A DNA stretch of 8,178 nucleotides from Chloroflexota bacterium (GCA_021788565.1 JAJYKO010000202.1:1-8178), one strand, 5' to 3'; positions 1 through 6,288 are shown, counted from the first letter of the stretch. The notes: a model not told the origin generated them from the letters alone. Translations and numbers: made by a program.

Positions 1-1068
1 ACCGCTATGGTCCAGACCACCTACGCCATCGTGTCGCCCAATGTGGCCAAGGCTCATCCCACCGATTACGACGAGCAACCGGTCGGTACCGGCCCCTACA
101 TGTTTAAGAGTCGCACCAAAGGGTCCGAGGTAGTGTTCGTCCGCAACGACAAGTACTGGGGAAAGAAGCCGTACTACCAGACGGTCCAGTTCCGCATCGT
201 TCCAGAGGCGGCTACGCGCGAGAGCCTGCTGCTCGCCGGCCAGGCGGAGATCATCATACTGCCGCCGATGTCCGACATCTCCAAACTCCAGGCCAACAAC
301 CAGGTAAAGGTGCTGCTGGCGCCAGGCGACCGCACGATCTTCATGGCCATAAACAACAGCCGCCCCGGTCCCTTCCAGGACCCCAAGTTCCGCCAGGCGC
401 TCAACTACGCCGTGGACAAGGCAGGGATCATCAAGAGCGTCCTCTTCGGCGCAGCGGAAGAGATGAATTCTCCTATGGCTCCATCTCTCTTCGGTTACTG
501 CAACGCGGGGTCCTACGCCTACGATGCGAACAAGGCCAAGCAGATGTTGCAGGCCGGGGGCTGGAGCGGCACCCCCATCAAGATGGTCTATCCAACCGGT
601 CGATACCTTCAGGACGCCGCGGCCGCGCAGGCAATCGCCGGCAACCTTCGCGACGTGGGGCTGAAGGTCGACGCCTCTACCATGGACTGGCCGTCCTATC
701 TGGCGACTATCAACGTCGCGCCGGACAAGTCCACCACAGATATGCATATGCTGGGATGGGCCCCCGGTTACCTGGACGGGGCGCAGCAGATGGTACAGTT
801 CGAGAAGCGGGACTGGCCGCCTGCAGGCCTGGCCACCTCATATTACAACAACCCGCAGACGGAGACCCTGCTGCTGAAAGCCGAGCAGAACACCAACGAA
901 CAGGAGCGAGCCCAGCAGTACTGCCAGGCAAACAAGATGATCTGGAACGATGCACCCTGGATCTTCCTGTGGGTACAGAAGTTCCCAATCATCTACTCTG
1001 CCAAAGTGAAAGGCGTCGGGTCGAAACCGATCGAAGAGTGGTCGGCCATCTACGCAGAGCCGGCCTAG
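1..1068 (+). CDS. ABC transporter substrate-binding protein, family 5 (peptide/nickel type), 3' part
   Basis: This is the C-terminal 355 residues of an extracytoplasmic solute-binding protein that captures a ligand, typically a peptide, nickel or other small solute, for an ABC importer. The reading frame is open from the first base of the window, so the ATG at position 7 is internal and the gene begins upstream. SBP_bac_5 landmarks are visible in order, counting from the first in-window codon: GTGPYMF (29-35), a DKYW motif (about 50-53), and RQALNYAVDK (131-140), which marks the second large lobe. Full-length members have roughly 500-600 residues, so the signal peptide and first lobe are missing here. 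It ends in TAG. Two permease genes follow on the same strand after a hairpin-containing gap, which supports an importer operon. The ligand cannot be told from sequence alone; the family assignment is secure. Confidence 0.93.
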   Translation, partial: TAMVQTTYAIVSPNVAKAHPTDYDEQPVGTGPYMFKSRTKGSEVVFVRNDKYWGKKPYYQTVQFRIVPEAATRESLLLAGQAEIIILPPMSDISKLQANNQVKVLLAPGDRTIFMAINNSRPGPFQDPKFRQALNYAVDKAGIIKSVLFGAAEEMNSPMAPSLFGYCNAGSYAYDANKAKQMLQAGGWSGTPIKMVYPTGRYLQDAAAAQAIAGNLRDVGLKVDASTMDWPSYLATINVAPDKSTTDMHMLGWAPGYLDGAQQMVQFEKRDWPPAGLATSYYNNPQTETLLLKAEQNTNEQERAQQYCQANKMIWNDAPWIFLWVQKFPIIYSAKVKGVGSKPIEEWSAIYAEPA

Positions 1069-1083
1069 AGCAAAGCGAGGATC

Positions 1084-1152
1084 AAACCCACGGGGTCTTT
1101 CGGGATCGAGGCGCGCCAGTACGGGACTGCGAGCGAAAGACCCCGCGGGTTT
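1084..1152 (+). promoter_or_regulatory. Long intercistronic hairpin between binding-protein and permease genes
   Basis: Two 19-base arms, 1084-1102 and 1134-1152, are reverse complements with one A-C mismatch. The loop is 31 bases and contains a smaller CAGT/ACTG hairpin (1117-1129). It lies 15 bases after the binding-protein stop codon and about 64 bases before the permease start. Only TTT followed by ACTCCC comes after the right arm, so it is a poor intrinsic terminator. In binding-protein-dependent operons such hairpins often stabilise the upstream mRNA or attenuate read-through, so that more binding protein than permease is made. That role is inferred here. The pairing itself is directly visible. 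Confidence 0.75.
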
Positions 1153-1216
1153 ACTCCCTTGGTGGTAAGTTCCGATGAGGAAGGCTTAGTCACTCAACAC
1201 TCGGGTTCTTGTTGAT

Positions 1217-2137
1217 ATGTCCAAGTACATCCTTCAGAGGTTGATAGCTGCGGTGCCAACTCTTATAGGGGTTGGCACCGTCGTATTCCTCATGCTCCAC
1301 ATGCTGCCCGGCGACCCGGCCCGGGTTATCGCCGGGCTTATGGCCTCTGAGGCCGAAGTGGCCCGCATCCGGCACCAACTGGGGTTGGATCAGCCACTGC
1401 TAGTCCAGTACATCACCTTCATGGTACGCCTCGCCCATCTCAACCTGGGCATCTCGGCCCGGACCTCACAGCCGGTGATGGACGAGGTTATGGCCAGGCT
1501 TCCCTACACTATGGAGCTGGCGGTGGCCGCCACCGCTATCGCCGTCGTAACCGGAGTGATAGCCGGAGTGGTGGCCGCCACTCACCACAACACCAGGGTG
1601 GATTATCTAGTTTCTGCAGCTAGCCTCTTCGGGGTCTCCATGCCGGTCTACTGGCTGGGATTGATGCTGATCGTGGTCTTCTCCATCAACCTGAGGTGGT
1701 TCCCGGCTGCTGGCGCCGGGCAGGCAGACAGTTTCGTCCTGCCGTCGCTAACCCTGGCAAGCTTCATCGTCGGTCTGATTACCCGCATGACCCGCTCCAG
1801 CATGCTGGAGGTGCTGCGCCAGGACTACGTCCAGACGGCCCGCTCGAAAGGGCTCGCGGAGCAGGTGGTGTTGTACACCCACGCCCTCAGGAACGCCCTC
1901 CTGCCGGTAGTCACGATCGTCGGACTGCAGTTCGGCACCCTTCTCGGTGGAGCAGTGCTGACCGAGACTGTCTTTGGCTGGCCGGGCATTGGCCAGCTTC
2001 TGGTCGACTCCATATTCGCGCGGGACTACCCCATGGTCCAGGGGATCGTCCTGACCTTTTCAGTTCTATTCATTCTGGTGAATCTCGCCGTGGACATGCT
2101 ATATGCGTACATTGACCCACGCATCCACTACGGTTGA
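1217..2137 (+). CDS. ABC transporter permease, DppB/OppB type
   Basis: A 306-residue inner-membrane permease that forms one half of the channel of a peptide/nickel-type ABC importer. The N-terminus (MSKYILQRL, then a hydrophobic helix and PGDPA at 31-35) is typical of the DppB branch and supports the ATG at 1217. An in-frame TAG at 1187-1189 and the lack of another start codon exclude a longer protein. No strong SD is seen; the purine-rich GAGGAAGG near 1177 is too far away. Several further hydrophobic segments follow, as expected for about six helices. The cytoplasmic EAA loop that contacts the ATPase is at about residues 198-230, running from EVLRQDYVQTARSKG to RNALLPV. Its 3' end overlaps the next permease gene by 35 bases. 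Substrate is unknown, so I give no gene symbol. Confidence 0.94.
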   Translation: MSKYILQRLIAAVPTLIGVGTVVFLMLHMLPGDPARVIAGLMASEAEVARIRHQLGLDQPLLVQYITFMVRLAHLNLGISARTSQPVMDEVMARLPYTMELAVAATAIAVVTGVIAGVVAATHHNTRVDYLVSAASLFGVSMPVYWLGLMLIVVFSINLRWFPAAGAGQADSFVLPSLTLASFIVGLITRMTRSSMLEVLRQDYVQTARSKGLAEQVVLYTHALRNALLPVVTIVGLQFGTLLGGAVLTETVFGWPGIGQLLVDSIFARDYPMVQGIVLTFSVLFILVNLAVDMLYAYIDPRIHYG

Positions 2138-2996
2138 TGCCACTCCAATAACAAAGCCGCGTACCCGTCCTTTTTGGAAGGATCTCGCCCGCCATCAGGC
2201 CGCTGTGGTAGGGCTGGTGGTGCTGGCAGTCTTTGCGATTCTGGCTATCGCGGCGCCGGTGATCACGCCCTACGATCCCATACGCCAGAAACTCAGCGAT
2301 GCCCTGCAGAACCCCTCCATGGCCCACCCACTTGGGACGGACTACCTGGGCCGAGACCTCCTGGCTCGGATCATGTACGGCGGACGTTACTCCCTGGCCA
2401 TCGGGTTTATCGCGGTGGCGATCGGACTGCTGTTTGGCGTACCACTGGGGGCGGTCTCCGGCTACTACGGGGGCTGGGCGGACATGGTCACCCAACGCTT
2501 CATGGATATCCTCTTGTCATTCCCCGGCATCTTGCTGGCCCTATCGTTGGTGGCCGTCCTGGGCCCTGGGCTCGAGAACGTCATCATCTCGGTGGGTATC
2601 AGCTCGATCCCTTCGTTTGTGAGGCTCGTGCGAGCGTCCACGCTGAGCATTCGCCAGCTCACCTACATCGAGGCGGCTCGAGCCCTGGGGGCCCGCAGTG
2701 GAATCATCGTATTTCGCCACGTGCTGCCCAACGCCCTGGCACCGGTGATCGTTCAGGCCACGCTCTCCCTCGGGTCAGCCATCCTGGTGGCCGCCGGCCT
2801 GGGCTTCCTGGGCCTGGGCGTCCAACCGCCGACACCTGAGTGGGGAAGTATGCTTGGTGAGGGGCGAAACTACATCTTCTCCAATCCGAATATGGCCACC
2901 TTCCCAGGTATCGCGATCTTCGTGGTGGTGCTCTCCTTCAACCTGATCGGTGACGGACTGCGCGACGCCCTGGACCCGCGGTTGCGGGAGAGGTAG
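2103..2996 (+). CDS. ABC transporter permease, DppC/OppC type
   Basis: A 297-residue inner-membrane permease, the second channel subunit beside the DppB-like protein. It has a hydrophilic N-terminus of about 30 residues (KPRTRPFWKDLARH), a first membrane helix (about 33-55), the DppC-typical GTDYLGRDLLARIMYGG (78-94), and an EAA loop starting YIEAARALGA (about 188-217) that should dock on an ATPase. The ATG at 2103 lies inside the preceding gene, giving a 35-base overlap and probable translational coupling; only weak SD-like sequence (GTGGAC) precedes it. A TTG three codons later is a possible alternative start. An ATG at 2137 that overlaps the upstream TGA is in a different frame and is not the start. 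No ATPase gene follows; the next gene is convergent. The importer therefore needs ATPases encoded upstream of the window or elsewhere. Confidence 0.94.
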   Translation: MRTLTHASTTVDATPITKPRTRPFWKDLARHQAAVVGLVVLAVFAILAIAAPVITPYDPIRQKLSDALQNPSMAHPLGTDYLGRDLLARIMYGGRYSLAIGFIAVAIGLLFGVPLGAVSGYYGGWADMVTQRFMDILLSFPGILLALSLVAVLGPGLENVIISVGISSIPSFVRLVRASTLSIRQLTYIEAARALGARSGIIVFRHVLPNALAPVIVQATLSLGSAILVAAGLGFLGLGVQPPTPEWGSMLGEGRNYIFSNPNMATFPGIAIFVVVLSFNLIGDGLRDALDPRLRER

Positions 2997-3028
2997 CGAG
3001 CGAAAGTGGAGCCCCGCGTGAATGAATT

Positions 3029-3119
3029 CGCCGGCTCCTGGATGGCGAAACCCGCTTTCGGGTTAGGGTAGTCCGCGCAGGCGGACTTCGCCACGCAGAG
3101 AGCCGGCGGTTTCAACCGC
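3029..3119. repeat. Nested palindromic element, REP-like, between convergent genes
   Basis: This stretch folds almost completely into nested perfect stems. The outer 9-bp stem is 3029-3037 with 3100-3108 (CGCCGGCTC/GAGCCGGCG). The middle 6-bp stem is 3044-3049 with 3087-3092 (GGCGAA/TTCGCC). Inside it are two hairpins: ACCCG/CGGGT (3050-3054 with 3059-3063) and GTCCGC/GCGGAC (3071-3076 with 3081-3086, loop GCAG). A further hairpin, GCGGT/ACCGC (3106-3110 with 3115-3119), competes with the outer stem. The gap between the dppC-like and uspA 3' ends carries no gene. The GC-rich palindromes with short spacers resemble dispersed repetitive extragenic palindromes, and it may also act as a bidirectional transcript end. 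No T-run follows on either strand, so a classical terminator is not supported. Confidence 0.65.
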
Positions 3120-3151
3120 GCGGAATCCCACATCGACTACGGCATCAACCC

Positions 3152-4063
3152 TTAGCCCTGAACCCTGACGAGCAGCAGGGGCTGATGAATGCGGGAGAGG
3201 ATCTTCGCACCGACGCTGGCAGACCAGAGGGCTCCCAGCCCGGACCGGGCATGCGTCGACATGACGATCAGCCCGACCCCCGGCGACCGCGCGGCGTCAA
3301 CCACCCCGTTGGCAGGCTCGCCCCTTCGCACCTCCGCGGTGGTCGGGATCCCATTCGTTCGGAGCCGGCCCGCCACCTCCTCGAGGTAGCCGGTGGCGTC
3401 CTCCTTCTCAAGGTCCAGGGCGGCACTGGTTGCCGACGGCATCAGCGTAGCAACAGCGGCTTTGTCACCCGCCACCGTGGTCAGGGTGGGGACCACCACC
3501 AGGAGACGGAGCTCCACATTCAGCGCGCGCGCCACCTCCTCAGCTACCGGCAACACCGCGTCGTCGTGGGATCTGCTCCCGTCCAATGGCACCAATACCC
3601 TGCTGATCTCAAGTGGCTGGGCCGCCCGGTCCGGAGAAGGTTTCACCAGCAGCACTGGCACTATTCCTCGACGCAGCACCTGCTGGGCGATACTGCCCAC
3701 AAGGATATCTCGCATTCCCCCCCACCCGTGGGTCGCCAGGATCACCAGGTCTGCCCCGAACTCTCCCGCGTGGCCTATGATGCTGGCCACTACGTCCTTT
3801 TCCTGATTGGGGTGTACGTGAAGTTCCACGTGTACCCCCTCGCAGTCGCATGTCTCGGCAACCTTCGCCAAATAGGTCTCGGCCTCCTGCGCGTTGGCCA
3901 GATGGTGCTCGCCATGGACGGTTTCAGGGGCATCCCTCTCCATCACGTGGAGCAGCGCCACCGTCGCGCCGAAGGACTTCGCCAGCAGCAGGGTCACCGG
4001 TATGACCGACTCGGCCACCTTGGATCCATCAAGAGGAACCAGCAGCTTGCGGAAGCCGTTCAT
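3152..4063 (-). CDS. Tandem-domain universal stress protein (UspA family)
   Basis: A 303-residue cytoplasmic protein made of two UspA domains, roughly 1-142 and 153-303. Each begins with the family's LVPLDGS strand-loop (8-14 and 157-163), where the Asp normally contacts ATP. Domain 1 keeps the nucleotide-binding pattern THG-x9-GS (111-124). Domain 2 has THA-x9-AS (270-283), so both glycines are replaced by alanine and ATP binding there is doubtful. The ATG at 4063 overlaps the mntH stop codon (TAATG), with a GGGAGGAA SD (4071-4078) inside the mntH 3' end; the open frame upstream lacks UspA similarity and lies inside mntH. The gene is therefore the last of the mntR-mntH-uspA unit and probably translationally coupled to the transporter. 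UspA proteins act in stress survival and some gate partner transporters. A role in Mn uptake control is my inference. Confidence 0.93.
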   Translation of the reverse strand: MNGFRKLLVPLDGSKVAESVIPVTLLLAKSFGATVALLHVMERDAPETVHGEHHLANAQEAETYLAKVAETCDCEGVHVELHVHPNQEKDVVASIIGHAGEFGADLVILATHGWGGMRDILVGSIAQQVLRRGIVPVLLVKPSPDRAAQPLEISRVLVPLDGSRSHDDAVLPVAEEVARALNVELRLLVVVPTLTTVAGDKAAVATLMPSATSAALDLEKEDATGYLEEVAGRLRTNGIPTTAEVRRGEPANGVVDAARSPGVGLIVMSTHARSGLGALWSASVGAKILSRIHQPLLLVRVQG

Positions 4064-5382
4064 TATGCGTTTCCTCCCAGCACGGTCTGATAGAGTAAGA
4101 ACAGGTTGAGTACAACGATCAGGCCGGCCACCGCCCAAGCGGCTATCGTGGTCAGCCGGCTGTTGACCAGCGGTCCCATGATCTCCCTGTCCCGCGTGAA
4201 TAGGACCAGGGGAACGATCGCGAACGGGAGCGCGAAGCTGAGCACCACCTGGCTGATCACCAGGGTGCGGGTTGGGTCCAAACCCACTGCGATCACGATC
4301 AAGGCAGGGAGCATGGTAGCGAGGCGCCTGATCCACACGGGGATGGTGCGGCGCAGGTACCCCTGCATTATCACCTGGCCAGCCATCGTTCCCACCGAGG
4401 ACGATGAGAGGCCTGAAGCCAGCAGGGAAACGGCAAACACTACACTGGAGGCGCTCCCCAGGAGCGGCGTCAGGGTCTTGTAGGCCTCCTGGATTGTCCC
4501 CACGTCGTGCATCCCTCGAGAATAGAAGGTCGTGGCTGCCATAATCAGCATGGCCGCGTTTACCACTCCAGCTATCCCCATGGCGATAACCACGTCGACT
4601 ACCTCGAAGTGAAACAGCCTCTTCAGCCTCTTTGCGTCGCGGACAACGACACGATTCTGGGTAAGGGACGAGTGCAGGAAGATGACGTGGGGCATCACGG
4701 TGGCTCCGAGGATGCCGGTGGCCAGCAGTATGCTCTCGCTGCCGGAGAAGTGCGGGACCACGCCAAGGCCGACTTCCGCCCAGTTCGGCGGGGCGAAGAA
4801 GGTCTCCACCACGTAGGAAACCGCGATGACACCTACCAGCACGCTGATCACGGCTTCCAGCGGCCTGAAGCCGAACCTCTGCAGTCCCAGTATAGTGAAT
4901 GTGACCACCCCCGTCAGTACTCCAGCCGCAAACAGTGGAATGCCGAAGAGTAGATAGAAGCCGAGGGCCGCTCCCAGGAACTCCGCGAGGTCGGTGGCCA
5001 TCGCCACTACCTCACCCAGGATCCACAAAGCTATGATCGCCGAGTGTGGGTAGTGCTCCCGCATGACTTCCGCAAGGTTAAGTCCGGTGGCGATACCTAG
5101 CTTGGCGGCCAGGGACTGTATCAACATGGCCATCAAATTGCTGGCCAGCACCACCCACACCAGCATGTAGCCAAACTGCGCGCCTCCCTGGATATTGGTG
5201 GCGAAGTTGCCCGGGTCGATATAGGCCACAGAAGCGATGAAGGCAGGCCCGAGAAAGGGAAGCACTCGCCCGATTCCCCGCCTCTTGCTCTTTCCCTCGA
5301 GCACCTCCACCGCCGCCGCGCGCGTTCCCCTGTCCGCGGCGTTCGCTTCCACTTCGATGGAAGCCCTATACCTGTCTCCCAT
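4063..5382 (-). CDS. mntH: NRAMP-family divalent metal (Mn2+/Fe2+) transporter, MntH
   Basis: A 439-residue inner-membrane, proton-coupled importer of Mn(II), possibly also Fe(II). It aligns by eye along its length with Escherichia coli MntH. Signature residues are the helix-1 metal-binding DPGN (56-59, in YIDPGNFATN), the conserved ATDLAEF segment (about 129-135), and the helix-6 MPH motif (230-232, in MPHVIFLHSSLTQ). About eleven hydrophobic helices are visible. A hydrophilic N-terminal tail of about 38 residues precedes the first helix. The start is taken as ATG at 5382 because its SD (GGAGG, 5389-5393) is 6 bases away; a TTG immediately upstream would be only 3 bases from it. It lies 38 bases after mntR and overlaps uspA by one base. 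Pairing with an Mn-type DtxR regulator supports manganese as the main substrate. Confidence 0.95.
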   Translation of the reverse strand: MGDRYRASIEVEANAADRGTRAAAVEVLEGKSKRRGIGRVLPFLGPAFIASVAYIDPGNFATNIQGGAQFGYMLVWVVLASNLMAMLIQSLAAKLGIATGLNLAEVMREHYPHSAIIALWILGEVVAMATDLAEFLGAALGFYLLFGIPLFAAGVLTGVVTFTILGLQRFGFRPLEAVISVLVGVIAVSYVVETFFAPPNWAEVGLGVVPHFSGSESILLATGILGATVMPHVIFLHSSLTQNRVVVRDAKRLKRLFHFEVVDVVIAMGIAGVVNAAMLIMAATTFYSRGMHDVGTIQEAYKTLTPLLGSASSVVFAVSLLASGLSSSSVGTMAGQVIMQGYLRRTIPVWIRRLATMLPALIVIAVGLDPTRTLVISQVVLSFALPFAIVPLVLFTRDREIMGPLVNSRLTTIAAWAVAGLIVVLNLFLLYQTVLGGNA

Positions 5383-5385
5383 CAA

Positions 5386-5393
5386 TCACCTCC
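5386..5393 (-). promoter_or_regulatory. Strong ribosome binding site deciding the mntH start
   Basis: On the minus strand the sequence reads GGAGGTGA, then TTG, then ATG. This is a perfect match to the 16S anti-SD core. The gap from GGAGG to the ATG is 6 bases, against 3 bases to the adjacent TTG, so ATG at 5382 is the more likely start. Confidence 0.8.
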
Positions 5394-5420
5394 ACACGCC
5401 GGCCACAGGAAAGTCCGTCA

Positions 5421-6158
5421 TCAGCTACGCCCACCTGAGCCGGGACTGGCCACATCAGATATCCTGATAGTGGCTGCCATCTCCAGGGCAACTATTTTCC
5501 GCTCCTCGCCGATGTTCAGAATTATCGGCCCCCCGAAGGGAGCCTTCTCCAGCAGTTGAACCTCGGCACCTGGAACGAGACCAAGCTCGGCTAAGTACCG
5601 AAGCAGACCCGAGTTCCCATCGGGCACCAGGCGTATGATTGCCCTCTCTCCAGGCTCCATCTGAGCCAGAGACATCGCTGGTGGCTCCGTTATTCGCCCG
5701 TCCTTGGTGGGAATGGGGTCACCGTGGGGGTCTTCGGCTGGGAAGCCAAGGACCGCGTCTATACGGTCCTCCAGGTCGTCGGAGACCACATGCTCCAGCC
5801 GCTCCGCTTCGGCGTGCACCTTATCCCAGCTGAGCCCGAGCGCCTTCACCAGGTAGAGCTCCAGCAGCCGGTGATGGCGAATAACCTCCAGCGCCGCCGC
5901 TTCTCCAGCGGGTGTGAGCTCCGCCCCGTGATAAGGCGTGTGACTGAGCAACCCTAGTCTGGCCAGCCTCTTCACCATCGCCGTCGCTGTCGGCTCTGAC
6001 ACCGCCAGCTGAGCGGCCAGCGCCGAGGTGGAAACCCGTCCTCCCGCGGTGTGCAGCTTGTACACGGCCTTCAGCGTGTCCTCCGCCGCTTCTCCCAAGG
6101 CCGACCAATCTCCGCGTGGTCCATTCCTGAGGGGCTTATTTTCGCTCGTGCCAACCAT
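5421..6158 (-). CDS. mntR: DtxR/MntR-family metal-dependent transcriptional regulator with FeoA-like domain
   Basis: A 245-residue cytoplasmic repressor, inferred to bind DNA when loaded with metal. Its order is a winged helix-turn-helix (about 23-85), a dimerisation/metal domain (about 88-140), and a C-terminal SH3/FeoA-like domain (about 165-235, with LAELGLVPGAEV). By alignment from memory with DtxR and Bacillus MntR, the primary site is D27, E119, E122 and H123. Asp and Glu replace the DtxR Met10 and Cys102, which is the manganese-type pattern. The ancillary-site residues H96, E100 and H115 are also kept, while K30 stands where Bacillus MntR has Glu11. ATG at 6158 is chosen although it lacks an SD; a TTG at 6194 would extend the protein by 12 residues but falls inside the putative operator. 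It is first in the mntR-mntH-uspA unit, so autoregulation is likely. Confidence 0.92.
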   Translation of the reverse strand: MVGTSENKPLRNGPRGDWSALGEAAEDTLKAVYKLHTAGGRVSTSALAAQLAVSEPTATAMVKRLARLGLLSHTPYHGAELTPAGEAAALEVIRHHRLLELYLVKALGLSWDKVHAEAERLEHVVSDDLEDRIDAVLGFPAEDPHGDPIPTKDGRITEPPAMSLAQMEPGERAIIRLVPDGNSGLLRYLAELGLVPGAEVQLLEKAPFGGPIILNIGEERKIVALEMAATIRISDVASPGSGGRS

Positions 6159-6183
6159 GACTACAAACAATCTCAAATCGAGA

Positions 6184-6199
6184 ATTAGACGCAACTAAT
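6184..6199. promoter_or_regulatory. Candidate MntR/DtxR-type operator overlapping the mntR promoter
   Basis: A perfect inverted repeat ATTAG-N6-CTAAT lies 25 bases upstream of the mntR ATG, in the 130-base divergent region. TTAG/CTAA half-sites are characteristic of DtxR/IdeR-type boxes. Read on the minus strand it contains TCTAAT (6184-6189), a 5-of-6 match to a -10 hexamer, with TTGCAA-like sequence about 14 bases further upstream. Metal-bound regulator sitting here would block the mntR operon promoter. The repeat is seen directly; the binding is inferred, and the -35 spacing is short. Confidence 0.55.
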
Positions 6200-6271
6200 C
6201 ATTTTGCAAGTATCGAGCCAGGGCCTGTCGTGTGGCATAGAATATGAAGTAGCAAATATTTACCTTTGTTT

Positions 6272-6284
6272 AGGAGGTTACCTC
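6272..6284 (+). promoter_or_regulatory. Shine-Dalgarno inside a short palindrome before the anion transporter
   Basis: AGGAGG (6272-6277) is the SD for the ATG at 6289, with a rather long 11-base spacer. It sits within the perfect palindrome GAGGT-T-ACCTC (6274-6284). In RNA, GAGG-UUA-CCUC could form a small hairpin hiding the SD; in DNA the palindrome could be a protein site. The SD role is well supported, but control through the palindrome is speculative. Confidence 0.6.
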
Positions 6285-6288
6285 GTTC

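Noticed and set aside
756..1178. A 140-codon plus-strand frame overlapping the end of the binding-protein gene
   Set aside because: It is out of frame with a well-matched SBP_bac_5 gene, contains no known domain, and runs through the intercistronic hairpin.
2137..2139. TGATG overlap suggesting a start for the second permease at 2137
   Set aside because: That ATG is in a different frame from the DppC-like protein; the in-frame start is the ATG at 2103.
2174..2839. A 221-codon plus-strand frame within the second permease gene
   Set aside because: It is out of frame with the DppC-like protein, Pro/Gly/Arg-rich, and has no membrane or domain pattern of its own.
3029..3108. A tRNA-like cloverleaf in the convergent intergenic region
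   Set aside because: Although there is an outer stem with inner hairpins, there are no conserved D-loop or T-loop bases (no GGTTCRA), no anticodon arm of proper size and no CCA-compatible acceptor stem.
3185..4090. A 301-codon open frame on the plus strand opposite uspA
   Set aside because: It is antisense to a clear two-domain UspA gene, has low-complexity His/Arg/Gln-rich composition and no recognisable domain. It is a by-product of GC-rich codon use.
4064..4336. Upstream extension of the UspA frame to a start at 4336
   Set aside because: The extra residues lie wholly inside mntH in another frame and show no UspA similarity; the ATG at 4063 has a good SD and begins with the normal UspA N-terminus.
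6159..6194. A 12-residue N-terminal extension of mntR from TTG at 6194
   Set aside because: It has no SD, the added residues do not resemble DtxR N-termini, and the TTG lies within the inverted repeat that looks like the operator and -10 region.
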